Below are positions 33,354 to 45,328 of a DNA stretch of 64,000 nucleotides, piece by piece. Where the stretch lies: the NCBI RefSeq assembly GCF_025698545.1, contig NC_068577.1, forward strand, positions 3,815,501-3,879,500. Direction: 5' to 3'. Position 1 is the first letter of the stretch. Each line of letters opens with the position of its first letter. Both the position numbers and the translations under genes were made by a program. The stretch comes from Gossypium raimondii. Taxonomy: Eukaryota > Streptophyta > Magnoliopsida > Malvales > Malvaceae. The notes under the pieces were generated by a model, which saw nothing but the letters and a program-made list of their open reading frames with translations, did no database searches and had not been told where the DNA came from.

Positions 33354-36300
33354 CTAATCATCATCCTCAGAATCTGCATTTCAACAAAGAAAGCAAACAC
33401 TTCAAAATAAATAACAGCATTTGTCAGGTAATAAGAGAGTGTGGAAATTTGCTAATTTGGAGCATATGTCTTAAGAATTTGCAAATTAAGCAAACAGAAT
33501 TAGAGAATTTTTAGTTTTATAATTCAAAGAGTTCTAATGCTATTTACTTATTTTACAAACCCAAGCATTTCAGAGAAAAACAGTTGGGACTTCGTAGAGT
33601 ATGGTCAAGCTGACAACAAAGGATACAAAATCAAGTGGTATGTTTCCTTCTTATTAATTTAAGTCAAAGTATTGTACTTCATCATTTTCCTTTACTTTTA
33701 CGTTGAAATGTTACCAGATGCATTTAGTATAGTTCATATACTTTCAAATCTTTTTATTTTAATTTTTAACAAATAATTAATATTTCTCTAAACTGCTCTA
33801 GCATTGTCTTGCTATAAAGAATTTTTTAATTTTGATATTTTCATGTTTCCACCCTTCTCTTCCCTTCTACGACATAAGTTGTCCAGGAGATAAAGAAGTT
33901 TTAGGCATAATAACTAATTTGGCCCTCCAACTTTATAAAAAAAGTTATTGTTTACCTTCATCTAAATTTTCACCATTTTTAGCCCTTAAACTTGCATTTT
34001 TTGTTAAATCACCCCAACATGGATGAAAAAGTTAAACTTTTCTAACTTCGCTAATATGGCATACACTTGGATGACATATAAGCATTCAATTAATTTTTAA
34101 AATCCAAAAAAGTTATAAAAATTATTTTTAAAAATTAAAAATCATTAAAATCATTTAAAAAGTATAAAAATATCTAAAATAATTTTAATCTTTTTTAAAA
34201 TTTTAAAAATTAATTAAATGCTGACATGTTATCCACATGGCAATCCACGTGTATGCCACAACAGCGAAGTTAACATTTGTTAACTTTGCCATCCATTTTG
34301 GGGTGATTTGACAAAAAATGCAAGTTTAAAGGCTAAAAGAGGTGAAAAATTAAATGAATGGCTAAAATGACTTTTTCTTATAAAGTTTGAGGGCAAAAAA
34401 ATTCATTATGCCAAAGTTTTAACACTCCCCAGTAACAAATAACAACAGCAAAGAGAAGCTTTTACGATTTCCAAGGAATAAAAGATTGGGGGGGGGGGGG
34501 CTTACCAGATCTAATGTCTTCTCCAACTTTTCCTCTATTTTTCAATTGTCTCATGATCATTGAGCAAATGAGAAACCACCAGTACACATGGAACACAAGT
34601 AGCATCAGCAACATAGTATTGAAAACATAGTATAGGGACATGGGATATGACTCCGAAAGATTTAAAAACTCCCGAACATCATAGCTGTGAGAGAGAAACA
34701 ATGACAGTAGATGCATGATCAGCCAGTATGCAGTAATGTACTAAAACCAAATCATAAACCATAAAGGCAAACCTTGAGGTTTTAATGACCCAAAATGGAA
34801 AGAATATCAGACGCAGCAAGAGCCAGGAGATGGCAAATAATCCAAAGCACACACTTGCTCCAAGCTCTCTCTCGGAATACTTGAAAACTTTAGCCGCTTC
34901 CAAAAACACATCACTTGCATCATGTAGGGCAAGGATAATTGAACCAATGCGGAAAAAGCTGTAAACAAGGCAAACTATAATCATCTTCCAACTTGGATAT
35001 CCACAAGATAATTTAATTTATCAAACTAACTCATACAAACAAAACTTTATAACTCTCAATGGCTATGTTCTTCCCTCACAAAAGTTCTGTTAAATACTCT
35101 TCAATTCTGAATTCATATAATCCAAGAGAATTTGCTAGCGATAGCTTTATTTGACCTCAGTCAACAATTAGATAATGCCAACACCATAACTTGCAACACT
35201 AAATAAAATGCCGAGGATATGACTGGCATCAAAGCAATGAAGAACCTAAAAATAGCAGAGCAGAAAATGGCTGCATTTTCACCATGAGTTCATGAAAAAC
35301 TCAACATATTGCATGATTTTTTTAAAAGAGTGCATAAACTTTCTTCTTATGGCATAAAACAGCAAACCTTCTAGGGTGCCTTTTGCAGAGGCTACTAATG
35401 ATCCAAAGGATGGCAATACACCACAATATTTAAAACCAAAACAGAATAACAGTGGGATGTAGCAATCTACCAGCTTACAGAGGACCGCTGAAAGTAATCT
35501 CAAAGAAAGACGAATCATATAGGGATATACTAATTTGACTATGTGATACACCAGACTCTGTATCTACACTACATGAATACACAATTACACATTTTAGACC
35601 ATATGTAGTATGCAATCTGGAGATAAATGGTCCCATGATGAGAATCCAGAAAATGCCCAAGAGGTAGGCAACAATGACTTCCAAATGAATATTTGCCTGT
35701 CTGCTATGTGGTAATGACTGGGAATTTGGAGCACTTCCACAAAAACAGGCAAGTTACCTTGTAATGTATGAGTATCCAATCAGGATTACAGTAATTACAT
35801 GATGGGACATCATCACAGCAAAATCCTTCCTTCGAGTCTCCCAAGTAAGGAGTGCAGCAATGCTATAAATGTAGAACCCACATTGGCACATGTAGAAAAG
35901 GCTTAGGGATAGCCTGAACAAAAAGAAAAAAAGAAAGAAGTTAGCTTTCAAGTAGGTTGCGAGTAGGTATAACAAACCTTATCCTTCCACGATGCAAGAC
36001 CCAGCAATTAAAGAAAAAGGAATATTTAAAGAGAACAGAATATAGGCGATGGAGCATGTATAAAGGGAAAGCCACATGTTTCAATAAATTACTCATAAAG
36101 CACATAAAGTCCTTGAAAGTAGAATAAAATGCCCAGAGAAATTGTTTTTTCTCAAGATGGTGACCAGGATGATACTCCAGAATCAAGACTGATACATTCA
36201 CTTGAAAGAGGGAATGGGAACATATAGACCCAACACCAGTGAGAACTAAAGGATCAACTAAAAGCACAATGAAAACATGTGAACAAAATTGCTTTAAGAT

Positions 36301-38129
36301 TACAAGAAAAAGAGTATGATAGGCTTACCAGCTAATAGTGAAAAGGTTAAGATTAGTATCATATAGGAGGACAAGGGAGCTAAAGACTAGACAGGAATGA
36401 CAACAAGCCAACTGTAACCATCATTTATTGGATGCAGATTTGTTTTAAAATACATTAATACAAGAATGACTTACCATTCTCCATAGCTTACAGAGATGTA
36501 CACATGATGAATACAAATACGTCCTTTCAACCACTAAAGACAAGAAAAAAAATAGATTTCTCCCGTCTCTTAAGGTATGATTACAAACAATAAAAGAGAC
36601 CTTCATTCAATGTGAATTCAGAGATCAGAAACACATATCCTTGACATCCAAGAGAAACAATAACTTCCCGTCAATTAATAGAAAAGACTATTCACCTCAT
36701 AAAGAGGTACAGATATAAGTCCACGAATATAGGTTACTCACTTCAACTCTTGATCTGGCCAGCCTCTGAAGTACTGTTTTGTATCTGTGAACCATGGCTC
36801 ATGGTAGGTTATTTTCAGAATAAATGTTTCAACAGTAGCATAATATGCTAGCTTCCACATAGATTCTGAGCATTTTGCAATTTTTGCTTGTGTAGCCTCA
36901 TTCATCTTCAAAGGAGCATATCCATTACTCGACAACCAGATGGCCAGCCTCTAAAAGGAACATGAAGAAAAATTAAAATGTATTAACGAAAGATGAAGTG
37001 CTTTATGTATCAACTTATGAAGTGAAACAATTAAAAGGAGAAATTGATCGATTGTTTGTTACCACCGAAGGCACAAATATGGCAATAGGATTTAGAAAAT
37101 AAACATATGGTAGCAGCACTCAACCCCACCCTCACGCATTTTCATTTCTCAGGACAAGCAAAAAAAATGAAGGTATGTACATTGCACAATAACTTCAGAA
37201 GATGATAAAATTTCCCTGCAATAACCCTATAGTGGAATATTTCATCCTTGAAATTTTTGGTAGCATTTGGGTATAACAGATCATTACCTTGATAGAATAA
37301 GACAACATAGATAGGTAAAGAGTCTTCTTTAATCTTTTCCTTTATGACTAAAATGTTCTCATCTCATCCTGCATATTCCTATCCATGTAGAATTTTACAC
37401 TCCGTCCTACCTTTCACTCCATATGTTTGTGTAATTCAACACAAATAGGATGGTCCAAACAAGCTATGAACATTTCAACCATGAATATTCAAAAGATATT
37501 TAATAAAATAAATGGATTGTTACTCCTCACCCATTCAATCCTGTCCTATTCGCAACCTAATGCATCAAAAAACAACCATAACTCGCTTCAATTAACAAGC
37601 ACATGCTTGTTCCACCATCTTCTACAAATTTTCAAGAGTTGAGCACAAATTCTCTGAATCAAACAAGACAAGTTCACCTAGGATGTGACCACATTATCCT
37701 GAAAACATTCAATTTTTTCGTTCTTTCATTTTATTTTTCTTTCAGATGCGACATAGTTCCAACTTCTTCAACACATCTAGGCGAAGACTCAAGTCAACCC
37801 ACAATTAATTAAGCTAAATAACCAAAGTTAACTTATCTTCCTGAAATCTCAATAAAAAAACCCTCTAGTCCACCAAAACTGGAATCGCTCTTTAGAATAC
37901 AACAAATTTCAGCCGAAGTCGATAATTTCTTAAAGCTAATACAAACAAAACAACATATTATAAAACAATAAATAAATTAGGAATCAATAAGAGGCAACAT
38001 AAATCTTACACGAAAAATGAATTTGTCAAGGAAGAACCTGGCGACAACGAAACCGAGCGCGAAGTGAACCGCCACAAGGAAGTGGCACACATCCGACTTG
38101 GCATTACGGCTCCAAATAGATGACTCCAT
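33354..38129 (-). CDS. LOH2: Ceramide synthase, LAG1 homologue (LOH2-like)
   Basis: Six exons on the minus strand, all GT-AG and in frame: 38129-38010, 36950-36742, 35913-35758, 34958-34773, 34684-34506, 33373-33354 (289 residues). It condenses a sphingoid base with acyl-CoA to form ceramide in the endoplasmic reticulum membrane. Evidence: MESSIWSRNAKSDVCHFLVA start, RRLAIWLSSNGYAPLK, the Lag1 motif with the paired histidines in FAVMMSHHVITVILIGYS, and SIILALHDASDVFLEAAK. Several hydrophobic segments form the TLC domain. The end, KNRGKVGEDIRSDSEDDD, has a typical acidic tail with likely CK2-type phosphosites and no ER-retention dilysine. It resembles Arabidopsis LOH2 (C16 acyl-CoA preference) more than LOH1/3 by memory of the tail; this is moderately sure. 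Exon 6 is only 20 bases. Intron 5 holds a MITE. Confidence 0.93.
33904..34412. mobile_element. Mutator-type MITE in ceramide synthase intron 5
   Basis: A 509-bp element with terminal inverted repeats beginning GGCATAAT and continuing to CCCTCCAACTTTATAA. It is flanked by a 9-bp duplication with one mismatch (GAAGTTTTA at 33895-33903, AAAGTTTTA at 34413-34421). The TSD length suggests the Mutator superfamily. The interior is also largely self-complementary. A related sequence lies at about 42130-42810. Confidence 0.8.
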
Positions 38130-40965
38130 CGGACACCAGTTTCGAAGAAAAGCAAAAAACTAAAATCAATCAATCAAAAGGCTCCAAAATCCGTCCAAGA
38201 ATCCGATTTCTTATTGCAACAATCCATTGCATTGAGCTTCCATTGATCACGATTGAGAGAGATCTGGTTTTTTTAGCCCTAAGTTGAGTTTTTTTTTTTC
38301 AGTTAACAAAGTAAGAAGAAGATGATGATGATGAAAAAGAGTTGGAGGGTTTTAAACCGGCTAAGATCTCGCGTAGTTTATTTAACAAACAATAGAATGT
38401 TTTTCTTGTGAGACGCTACTCGTTAGCTAGAAATTTTATTCATTTTGAGGATTCCTTTTTCATTTTCGGGGTTTAATTCTCTCTCAGTCCCTGTACTCTT
38501 TTTGTCATTTGAAATGTAGTCTCTCACTTTTTAATTTAAAAAATATAATCCCAACTCTTTTGATTTGAAAATCAAAATCCAACCATCAAAGGACTTTCGT
38601 CACTCAAAAATTTTTTACTTGTAATTTGATATAATTTTAGATTTTGAGGATTTAGATATAAAAAAATGGTTGAAATCTTTTTTTTTTGCGAATTCTGAAT
38701 ATGATAGTATTTAATTGGTCAAATTATGGTATTAGACCTTGTACTTTGTGTAAAGTGTGGAATTAATACATTTATTTTAATTTGGTTAATTTTAATCACT
38801 ATACTTTTCAAAATTTGAAATTTTAGTTTTGACCCAATGGTAATAGTTAAATTTGCTTGGTTAAACTATGTCATTAGTCTTGTATTATGCATACGATTAT
38901 AGATTTAGTCCACGTTTATCAATTAGATCATTCTTAGTGGCTACATTTTTGAATTCCAAAATTTTAGTTTTAATACAAACGGTAACCGTTAAATCTATTA
39001 ACTGATTTTATGTGAGTAATATGTGAAAATAACAAATAAATATAGTAGTACACATGTGATAATATATTTGACATATCAAATTTTAAAATAGCTGTACTTA
39101 ATAAAATTAATAGTATATGAACTGAAGATGAACAAATTAAAATATAAGTACTAAATCCATAATTTATATAAAATATAGGGTTTAATAGCAAAATTTAACC
39201 TATTTAATTTGAATTCGGATTTAAATAATAAGTATAATTAACGGATAATAAATTGATTTAAAATTTTAAGAAGAACTACGAATTCGGATTGAAATAATTT
39301 TAAAAATAAAGATATTCAAAACTCACTTTTGTTTATTGAAAGTAAATTTATTTGCTTGTTTGATATTTCTTGCGTGTAAGACTAATCATGTGAGTAAATT
39401 TATATATTTTTAAATATAACATGATGTAATTTGGCAAAAGTTAACGTAATTAATTAAACTTCAAATTTTTAAATCAAAAGTAAGAGACTAAATTTATAAT
39501 ATGCAAAGAGTATAGGGACTGAAAGTAGAATTTTACATTTGTTATTTCTTTCATATCTTTGATGGTGAAGAACTCGGCAGCCGCCAGCCATATTCTTTTA
39601 TAAATTTAAATTTTTTCGAAATTTATCAGATTATATCGATTTCGGAGAGAGAAAAGAAAAATGCGTCCAGCTGGATGAGTTTTCACACTCTCTTTATAAA
39701 TTTTTTTTAATGATTTTTGGGGTTTTTTAAGGTTAGAATTTTGGGATTTTTGTTGTAGGTCCCAAAATTATTATTTTAGGAATTTTTTTAAATTTTTAAT
39801 ATTTTTATATATTCTTTAGGATCTTTTTATAATATTTGTATTTGGTGAAAAATATAAATTGTAAAATTGCTATAAATATTTTGAGTTTTAAAAATAACAT
39901 TATTTTGAGACCAATTTGGTAATTCTAAAATTGGCAAGTACCAAAAAGGTATTTATACTAATTTATTATTCAAATTATTTAAATTGTAAAATTTAACTCG
40001 ATACGAAATCGGAACTCGAATAACTCAATTCGATTAACTCAAAATTCGAATTTTTTCAATTCGAATCGAGTTTTGTCACCTGTAGCTATGTAGCTAGAGG
40101 TCGACCTGAAATATTCAGAAAATATTATACCAGGATTCCCAGGATATCTAACGGGTGAGTGACAACTCTGCAGGGGGTTAAATTGGGGAGAGTGAAAACA
40201 CTACATACAAGGCGCGTTTTCAGTGACATGCCAGAAAAAAATATTGAAAGAATTGAGAGAGGGTTGAGAATGAATTGAAAAAGTGGAAAATTTAGGGTTT
40301 AAATAGGGAAAAAAGTTAAGGTTGGGGGGAGGGAGCCGCTGGAGTTCAATTGTTAGAGGGTAGCTGTTGACCTATTGTTGGGTAGCCATTAGGGAAAATG
40401 CATCCAATTCACACTCTCTCGAAAATCAACCTAATCCAACAAATTTCGAAAAAATCAGCCTAATCCGGTAATTTTGGTTAAAAATCAACATATATGGGCA
40501 ATTCACCCGAATATTAGTTCTTGGATTATCTATAAATTGTTAATTTGTTCCTTATACTTTAATTTGGTTAATCTCAATATTTATAATTTTCGAATTTTTG
40601 AAATTTTAATTTAGATCCAAATACAAAGCAATTAAATATATTATGCTACTAATCCCATGCCATATGTAGATTCTGGGTTTAGTCTCGATTTCTAATTTGA
40701 TCATTTTAGTTTTTATATTCGAACTTAAGCATGACTCAAACAATAGTTGTTAAATTTATTAACTAAATTAATATAGCTTTTTTTCATAAATATTATGTGA
40801 AATAACAAGTTTATACGGCATTTCACATGTAGTAATATATTTGTTGAATAATATTTTGAAAATAGTAGAGTTTAACTTAACAAATTTAATGGTTACTTTT
40901 TAGGTTAGGAACTTCAAAATTCGACAAATACAATGATTGAATCCAAAAGTTACGTGTAATACAAA
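38130..40965. other. Intergenic with diffuse repeats, no gene recognised
   Basis: The first 200 bp should hold the promoter and 5' UTR of the ceramide synthase gene; a GAAGAAGATGATGATGATG run lies near 38312. Later sequence includes three diverged copies of one repeat (about 38714-38840, 38865-39190 and 40518-40960) with words such as 'AAATTTTAGTTT' and 'GTTAAATTTATTAACT'. The block at 40085-40400 looks like old retroelement sequence but has no usable landmark. Confidence 0.4.
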
Positions 40966-41099
40966 GGGTGGGTTTGGATGGGTGATTGGGTACGGTGCAT
41001 TTAGTTTACTTTTTGTCTCACGTTACAGTATCTAATCTCACCGCCACCACTGTTTTTACACTAACCGTAGATAAACATACCGCCCATCCAAACCCACCC
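40966..41099. mobile_element. 134-bp palindromic MITE
   Basis: Perfect 17-bp terminal inverted repeats, GGGTGGGTTTGGATGGG, at both ends. Flanks are A-rich, so a TSD cannot be told apart from chance. The right half, inverted, matches the sequence at 17013-17190. Confidence 0.8.
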
Positions 41100-42888
41100 A
41101 AAAACTGATAATAGATATTGATGTTTGAGCAACGTTTTGTAGAAGTCGAAGTGTAAAAGGAGTAACTTGAAAATTTGAAAATAAAGTAAATTTTAGATTA
41201 TTTTCCATAAAAGTCAAAGAAAAGAAAATAAAAATATTATTACATTTTATTGTTCTAAAATTAATTGATAGGATCAGAAAACAATAGATACACTTGACTT
41301 AAATTTATATATTATATGAAGTATCTAGTGATAAAATAATGCAAACTTTTATTATTTACTCTAATTTTTAAAATCTAATAATTAAAACTCTTTTGGGTAT
41401 GTACTAATTTTAAATTTCGTGGTCAGCATTTATTTTTTAACGCATTTATAGAATACAAAAGATTAGTTATTGGCTCGCTCCGATAGATACATTGAGAAAT
41501 TAAAAAAACCTAACAATTAATGAGAAAATAAAAAATATTAGTTGTTTCAATTTTCTTTAACAAAGCCTATAGGGAGTTTTGGTTGGTAGAAATGTAGAAG
41601 GATGGAAAAGTAAGAAGCAATGGGTGTTAAATTTTGTTTAGTGTACAAGAAAAGTTAGTGGAAAAATAGAAAAAATAATTATTTTCACTTAATGCCCCAA
41701 AAATTTCTATTAAGGTGATATTAAGAGATAAGAGATATATGTATTTATAAGATCATTTATCATTTTTATTTAAATTTAGAAATGGTTTAATGGTAAAAAT
41801 AGTATAATTTTCATTTTATTTTCTCCCAAATTTCAGCTTTGTGGAACAATGAATAATAGAAATTACTAGTTTAATTTTGTCATTTTCTATACCAATTACC
41901 AAACACGCAATGTTTTCTTTCAAGAAAATTTTCAGTTTTTTTTAATCAAATTTTCTTTGCATCCAAGCAAAACTTCAATGTTCCTCTACCGAATTACCAA
42001 CCGATAAAGAAGGGTTAATTCATCAAACGCCTCTAAACTATTACTATGATTTAAAATTGGCCCCTAAATTTCAAAGGATTCTAATTGAGTTATAAAGGAT
42101 TGGTATATCAATTGAGTCATTTCCCTAATCTAATGTCTTTTAAGGCATAATGGTTTTTTTAACCCTCTAACTTTTAACTTTACAAAAAAGTCATTTTAGC
42201 CTCTCTCTTTTTTGGCCTATTTTAATCATTGAATTTGCATTATTTTTATCAAATCACCCAAAATGAATAAAAATTTTAAGTTATAAAGCATTGGTATATC
42301 AACCGAGTCATTTTGCTAATTTAATGTCTTTTAAGGTATAATGACTTTTTTGACCCTCCAACTTTACAAAAAAATCATTTTAGCCCTTTTAAAAAAAAAT
42401 TGGCTTCTTTTAATCATTGAACTTTCATTTTTTGTCAAATCACTCTAAAATGAATGGAAAATTTATTTCTTGTTAACTTTGCTGACATGGCATACATGTG
42501 GATTGCCATGCGAATGATATGTCAGCATTTAATTAATTTTTAAAATTTTAAAATATTATTTTTTTAAATAATTTTTATACTTTTTAATAGTTTTAATGAT
42601 TTTTAATTTTAAGAATAATTATATATATTTTTTAAAAATTTTAAAATTAAAAAAATAATTAAATGCTAATATGTCATCCACGTGGCAATCGACGTATATG
42701 CCATGCCAACAAAGTTTAAAAAAAGTTAATTTTTTTGAGGTGATTTGACAAAAAATATAAATTTAAAAGTTAAAAAAAAACCAGAAAAATAAGCAAAAGA
42801 CTAAAATGAATTTGTTTTTATCATCAGTTTAGGCATTACAAGCCCAATTTAAACTTCAAAATGAAACATATTAGAAACAAAATATTAA
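41100..42888. other. AT-rich intergenic with MITE remnants
   Basis: No gene recognised. The part at about 42130-42810 is a decayed, rearranged relative of the MITE at 33904-34412: it shares the words GGCATAATG, TTTAGCC, 'GATTTGACAAAAAAT' and 'GGCATACATGTGGATTGCC'. Confidence 0.45.
42095..42343. repeat. Local tandem duplication of ~190 bp
   Basis: The block 'ATTGGTATATCAA..GAGTCATTT..CTAAT.TAATGTCTTTTAAGG.ATAATG' occurs at about 42100 and again at about 42290, each followed by the same 'CTTTACAAAAAA' block. Confidence 0.7.
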
Positions 42889-43983
42889 GTGCACGTTTGC
42901 TTCGCTGTAATGGAATAGATGTGTAATGGAATAAAACTGTAATAGTAATTCAATTGTTTGGTTGAATGGAATGGAATAGAACTGTAATAGTATTATTGTG
43001 TTTGGTTGAATGGAATGATGTTGTAATAGCATAAGGAAAAAAACTAAAATGACTAGAATACCCTTAGCATAATTTTTTTAGGTAGATGATTATTGTTATT
43101 GTTATTAAATTTTAATAATATTATTAATATAAATAATAAATAATTTAATCATATTTTAACATAATTATTATTAAATATAATTTAATAAAAATATATAATT
43201 TAATAAAATTCTTAATATAATTATTCTTATATGAATTTACTAAAATCATAATATATAATACTATAAAAATAATATATAATCTATTTTATTATTTTTAAAC
43301 CGCAATAAATATTTAATGTACTAAAATATCATTAGTGAAACAAATAATTTAATTATTCTACAATAAAAACAAAAATATTAAAAATAATAAATAACTTGAG
43401 AATTATATTTTACATCCAAACATAATATTCATATATTAACAAAAGTTACATAATTTCATTAGTTTATATGTCATAATATCCAAACATAATATTCATATAT
43501 TCATATATTAACAAACATAATATTCATATATTAATAAAAAGACTAATTTACTTTTTGATTGAATGTATAAGGAGTAATTTACTCATTTTTCTTGTGGAGA
43601 GGGCAAAATACAATGCAACTCCTAATATAATGGCTTATAGTACTTTTATCGTTTTGTTTGTTTTTCAAGTATTCTGAAGGAATTGGATTGCTTTTAGCAT
43701 GGAGCAGAGACCCATTACTGTGCAACTTATCAAATGGAGAATTGGAAGGTTGTTTTTTGGTAACTTTGATGTGCAACATTTGGATTATAATTTCTTTTGC
43801 AGAAATGATCATACGAACGAATTTCTTCTTCTATTTTTTTGTTCATTATAACTTGAGAGAGATTTCCCATAGACAGGATGGCTGTTAGAATAAAGCCTCA
43901 TGGTGAATTCTATATTATATATTGGGATGCCTGCATATAGATCGGCCAAGTACTAAGAAAAGCCAAGTAAATCGCAAGGAGAG

Positions 43984-45305
43984 TGATAACACTCTAGAAT
44001 AACGTATTGTTATGTATTAATTATGTATTTATTCTGAGTATGATCCTGCTATTTATGATCTTTTATCTTATAGGGACTAAATTTGAGGCAAAAGTGAAAT
44101 TAAGGGCCAAAAGCGTGAATTTAGAGATAAAATGGGCCAATGTGCGACACAAGGAAAAGTTGGTGCCAAAAGTGCAAGCATGGAGGACACAAGGGTTGAA
44201 ATGCAAAAAGAAGAGATTTTATTTTATTAAACTCTATTTTAATTATATTAGGATAATTAATATTGAGATAATTATTAAGGATTATTTTTAGGATTTTATT
44301 TTATCTTTATTTATCTTCAATTAAATGTATTTATCTTTTAGGAATTTAAGTAGAATTAGAATATCTCCCCTAGCACTATAAATAGGGGGTGAAGTGACTC
44401 AAAAGGGGATCTCATCTTTTTCTTTTTCTGTAAACACTCTCTCCCCAAAAGTCTAGGCTTTTGTTCTTTTCATATTTCTTTTCAATAAAATCTTTATTTT
44501 TATTTTATTTATTTCATTTTCTACCACAACCATGAGCCACTAAACCCATCTAGCCGAAGGTTGTCAAAAATCCCCAAAAAGGTTCTTGAGGCTTAGAATC
44601 CGTACTTAGCCTTCTTGCTGAGTATTCATCGTTTCTCCGCACTACGGGGCTGACGCTTCCGTCCAAGTCTCTTAAGAAGTAAGTTTTTCAACATATACAA
44701 AGGCGGCCGCTTTGTATGTTTTGAGAAGGTTGCACAGTCGGTTCGTTAGCTTACTGCGTCAGAGGTTGGCAAGCCCAAGAGACAAAATGGCGTGGGATTC
44801 ACCATTGAGAAGCGTTGATCTAGCATAAGACGATCTCACAGAAGCGATTGTTAGCTAGAGTCAGGTTCCATAAAATCGTAAGTCTAAATCATTGGAGCTG
44901 GTGGTCGTAGGCGTCCTCTTCCACTATAATTGGCTTATTTGGTTTGGGAAGGATCATCTAAAAGTCGAGGATTGAACCCAAGGCAGAACGAGACAACTGG
45001 AGGCTGGAATCTCCCATAAGAATTTTCTTTCTCTTAACTTTATTTTTAATTTCTCGAATTTTCAATTCAATATTCTTAATTCTGTTTTTATTTTATTTTT
45101 CGTTTCTAGATCCAACAATTTAATTCTGCTATTGTTTTTATTTTTTTCAGAACGCAGTTGTCTTGGGCAAGACTCGCTTTGGGATATCACGAACAAGATA
45201 TTTTGCAAGTCCAGTCCCTGAGGATTTGACCCTACTTCCCTTTTTCTATTCTTTTCATTATTTATTAGGGATAGGATATTTTTGGTGCTTTCAATGACCG
45301 CATCA
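43984..45305 (+). repeat. 5' LTR of the Athila-like element
   Basis: 1322 bp. It holds TATA box TATAAATA (44377-44384) and an AATAAA-type signal near 44480. The differences from the 3' LTR are mostly scattered substitutions, plus one short patch near 44615-44632 replaced by an unrelated stretch in the 3' LTR (about 50221-50251). Confidence 0.93.
44377..44384 (+). promoter_or_regulatory. LTR TATA box
   Basis: TATAAATA followed by GGGGGTGAAG; the same site is at 49988-49995 in the 3' LTR. The expected transcript start is near 44410. Confidence 0.65.
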
Positions 45306-45310
45306 AATTT

Positions 45311-45328
45311 TGGCGCCATGTTGGGGGC
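45311..45328 (+). other. Primer-binding site, tRNA-Asp-like, diverged
   Basis: TGGCGCCATGTTGGGGGC starts 5 bases after the LTR. The first seven bases match the TGGCGCC start of tRNA-Asp-type sites common in Athila/Tat elements; the rest has diverged. Confidence 0.55.

Noticed and set aside
35279-36267. Several minus-strand frames of 69-108 codons
   Set aside because: They are intronic sequence of the ceramide synthase gene; the true exons lie at 35758-35913 and 36742-36950 with proper splice sites.
44007-44291. 94-codon open frame in the 5' LTR, also at 49651-49902 in the 3' LTR
   Set aside because: Its presence in both LTRs follows from their common origin, not selection; it overlaps the promoter region and shows no known domain.
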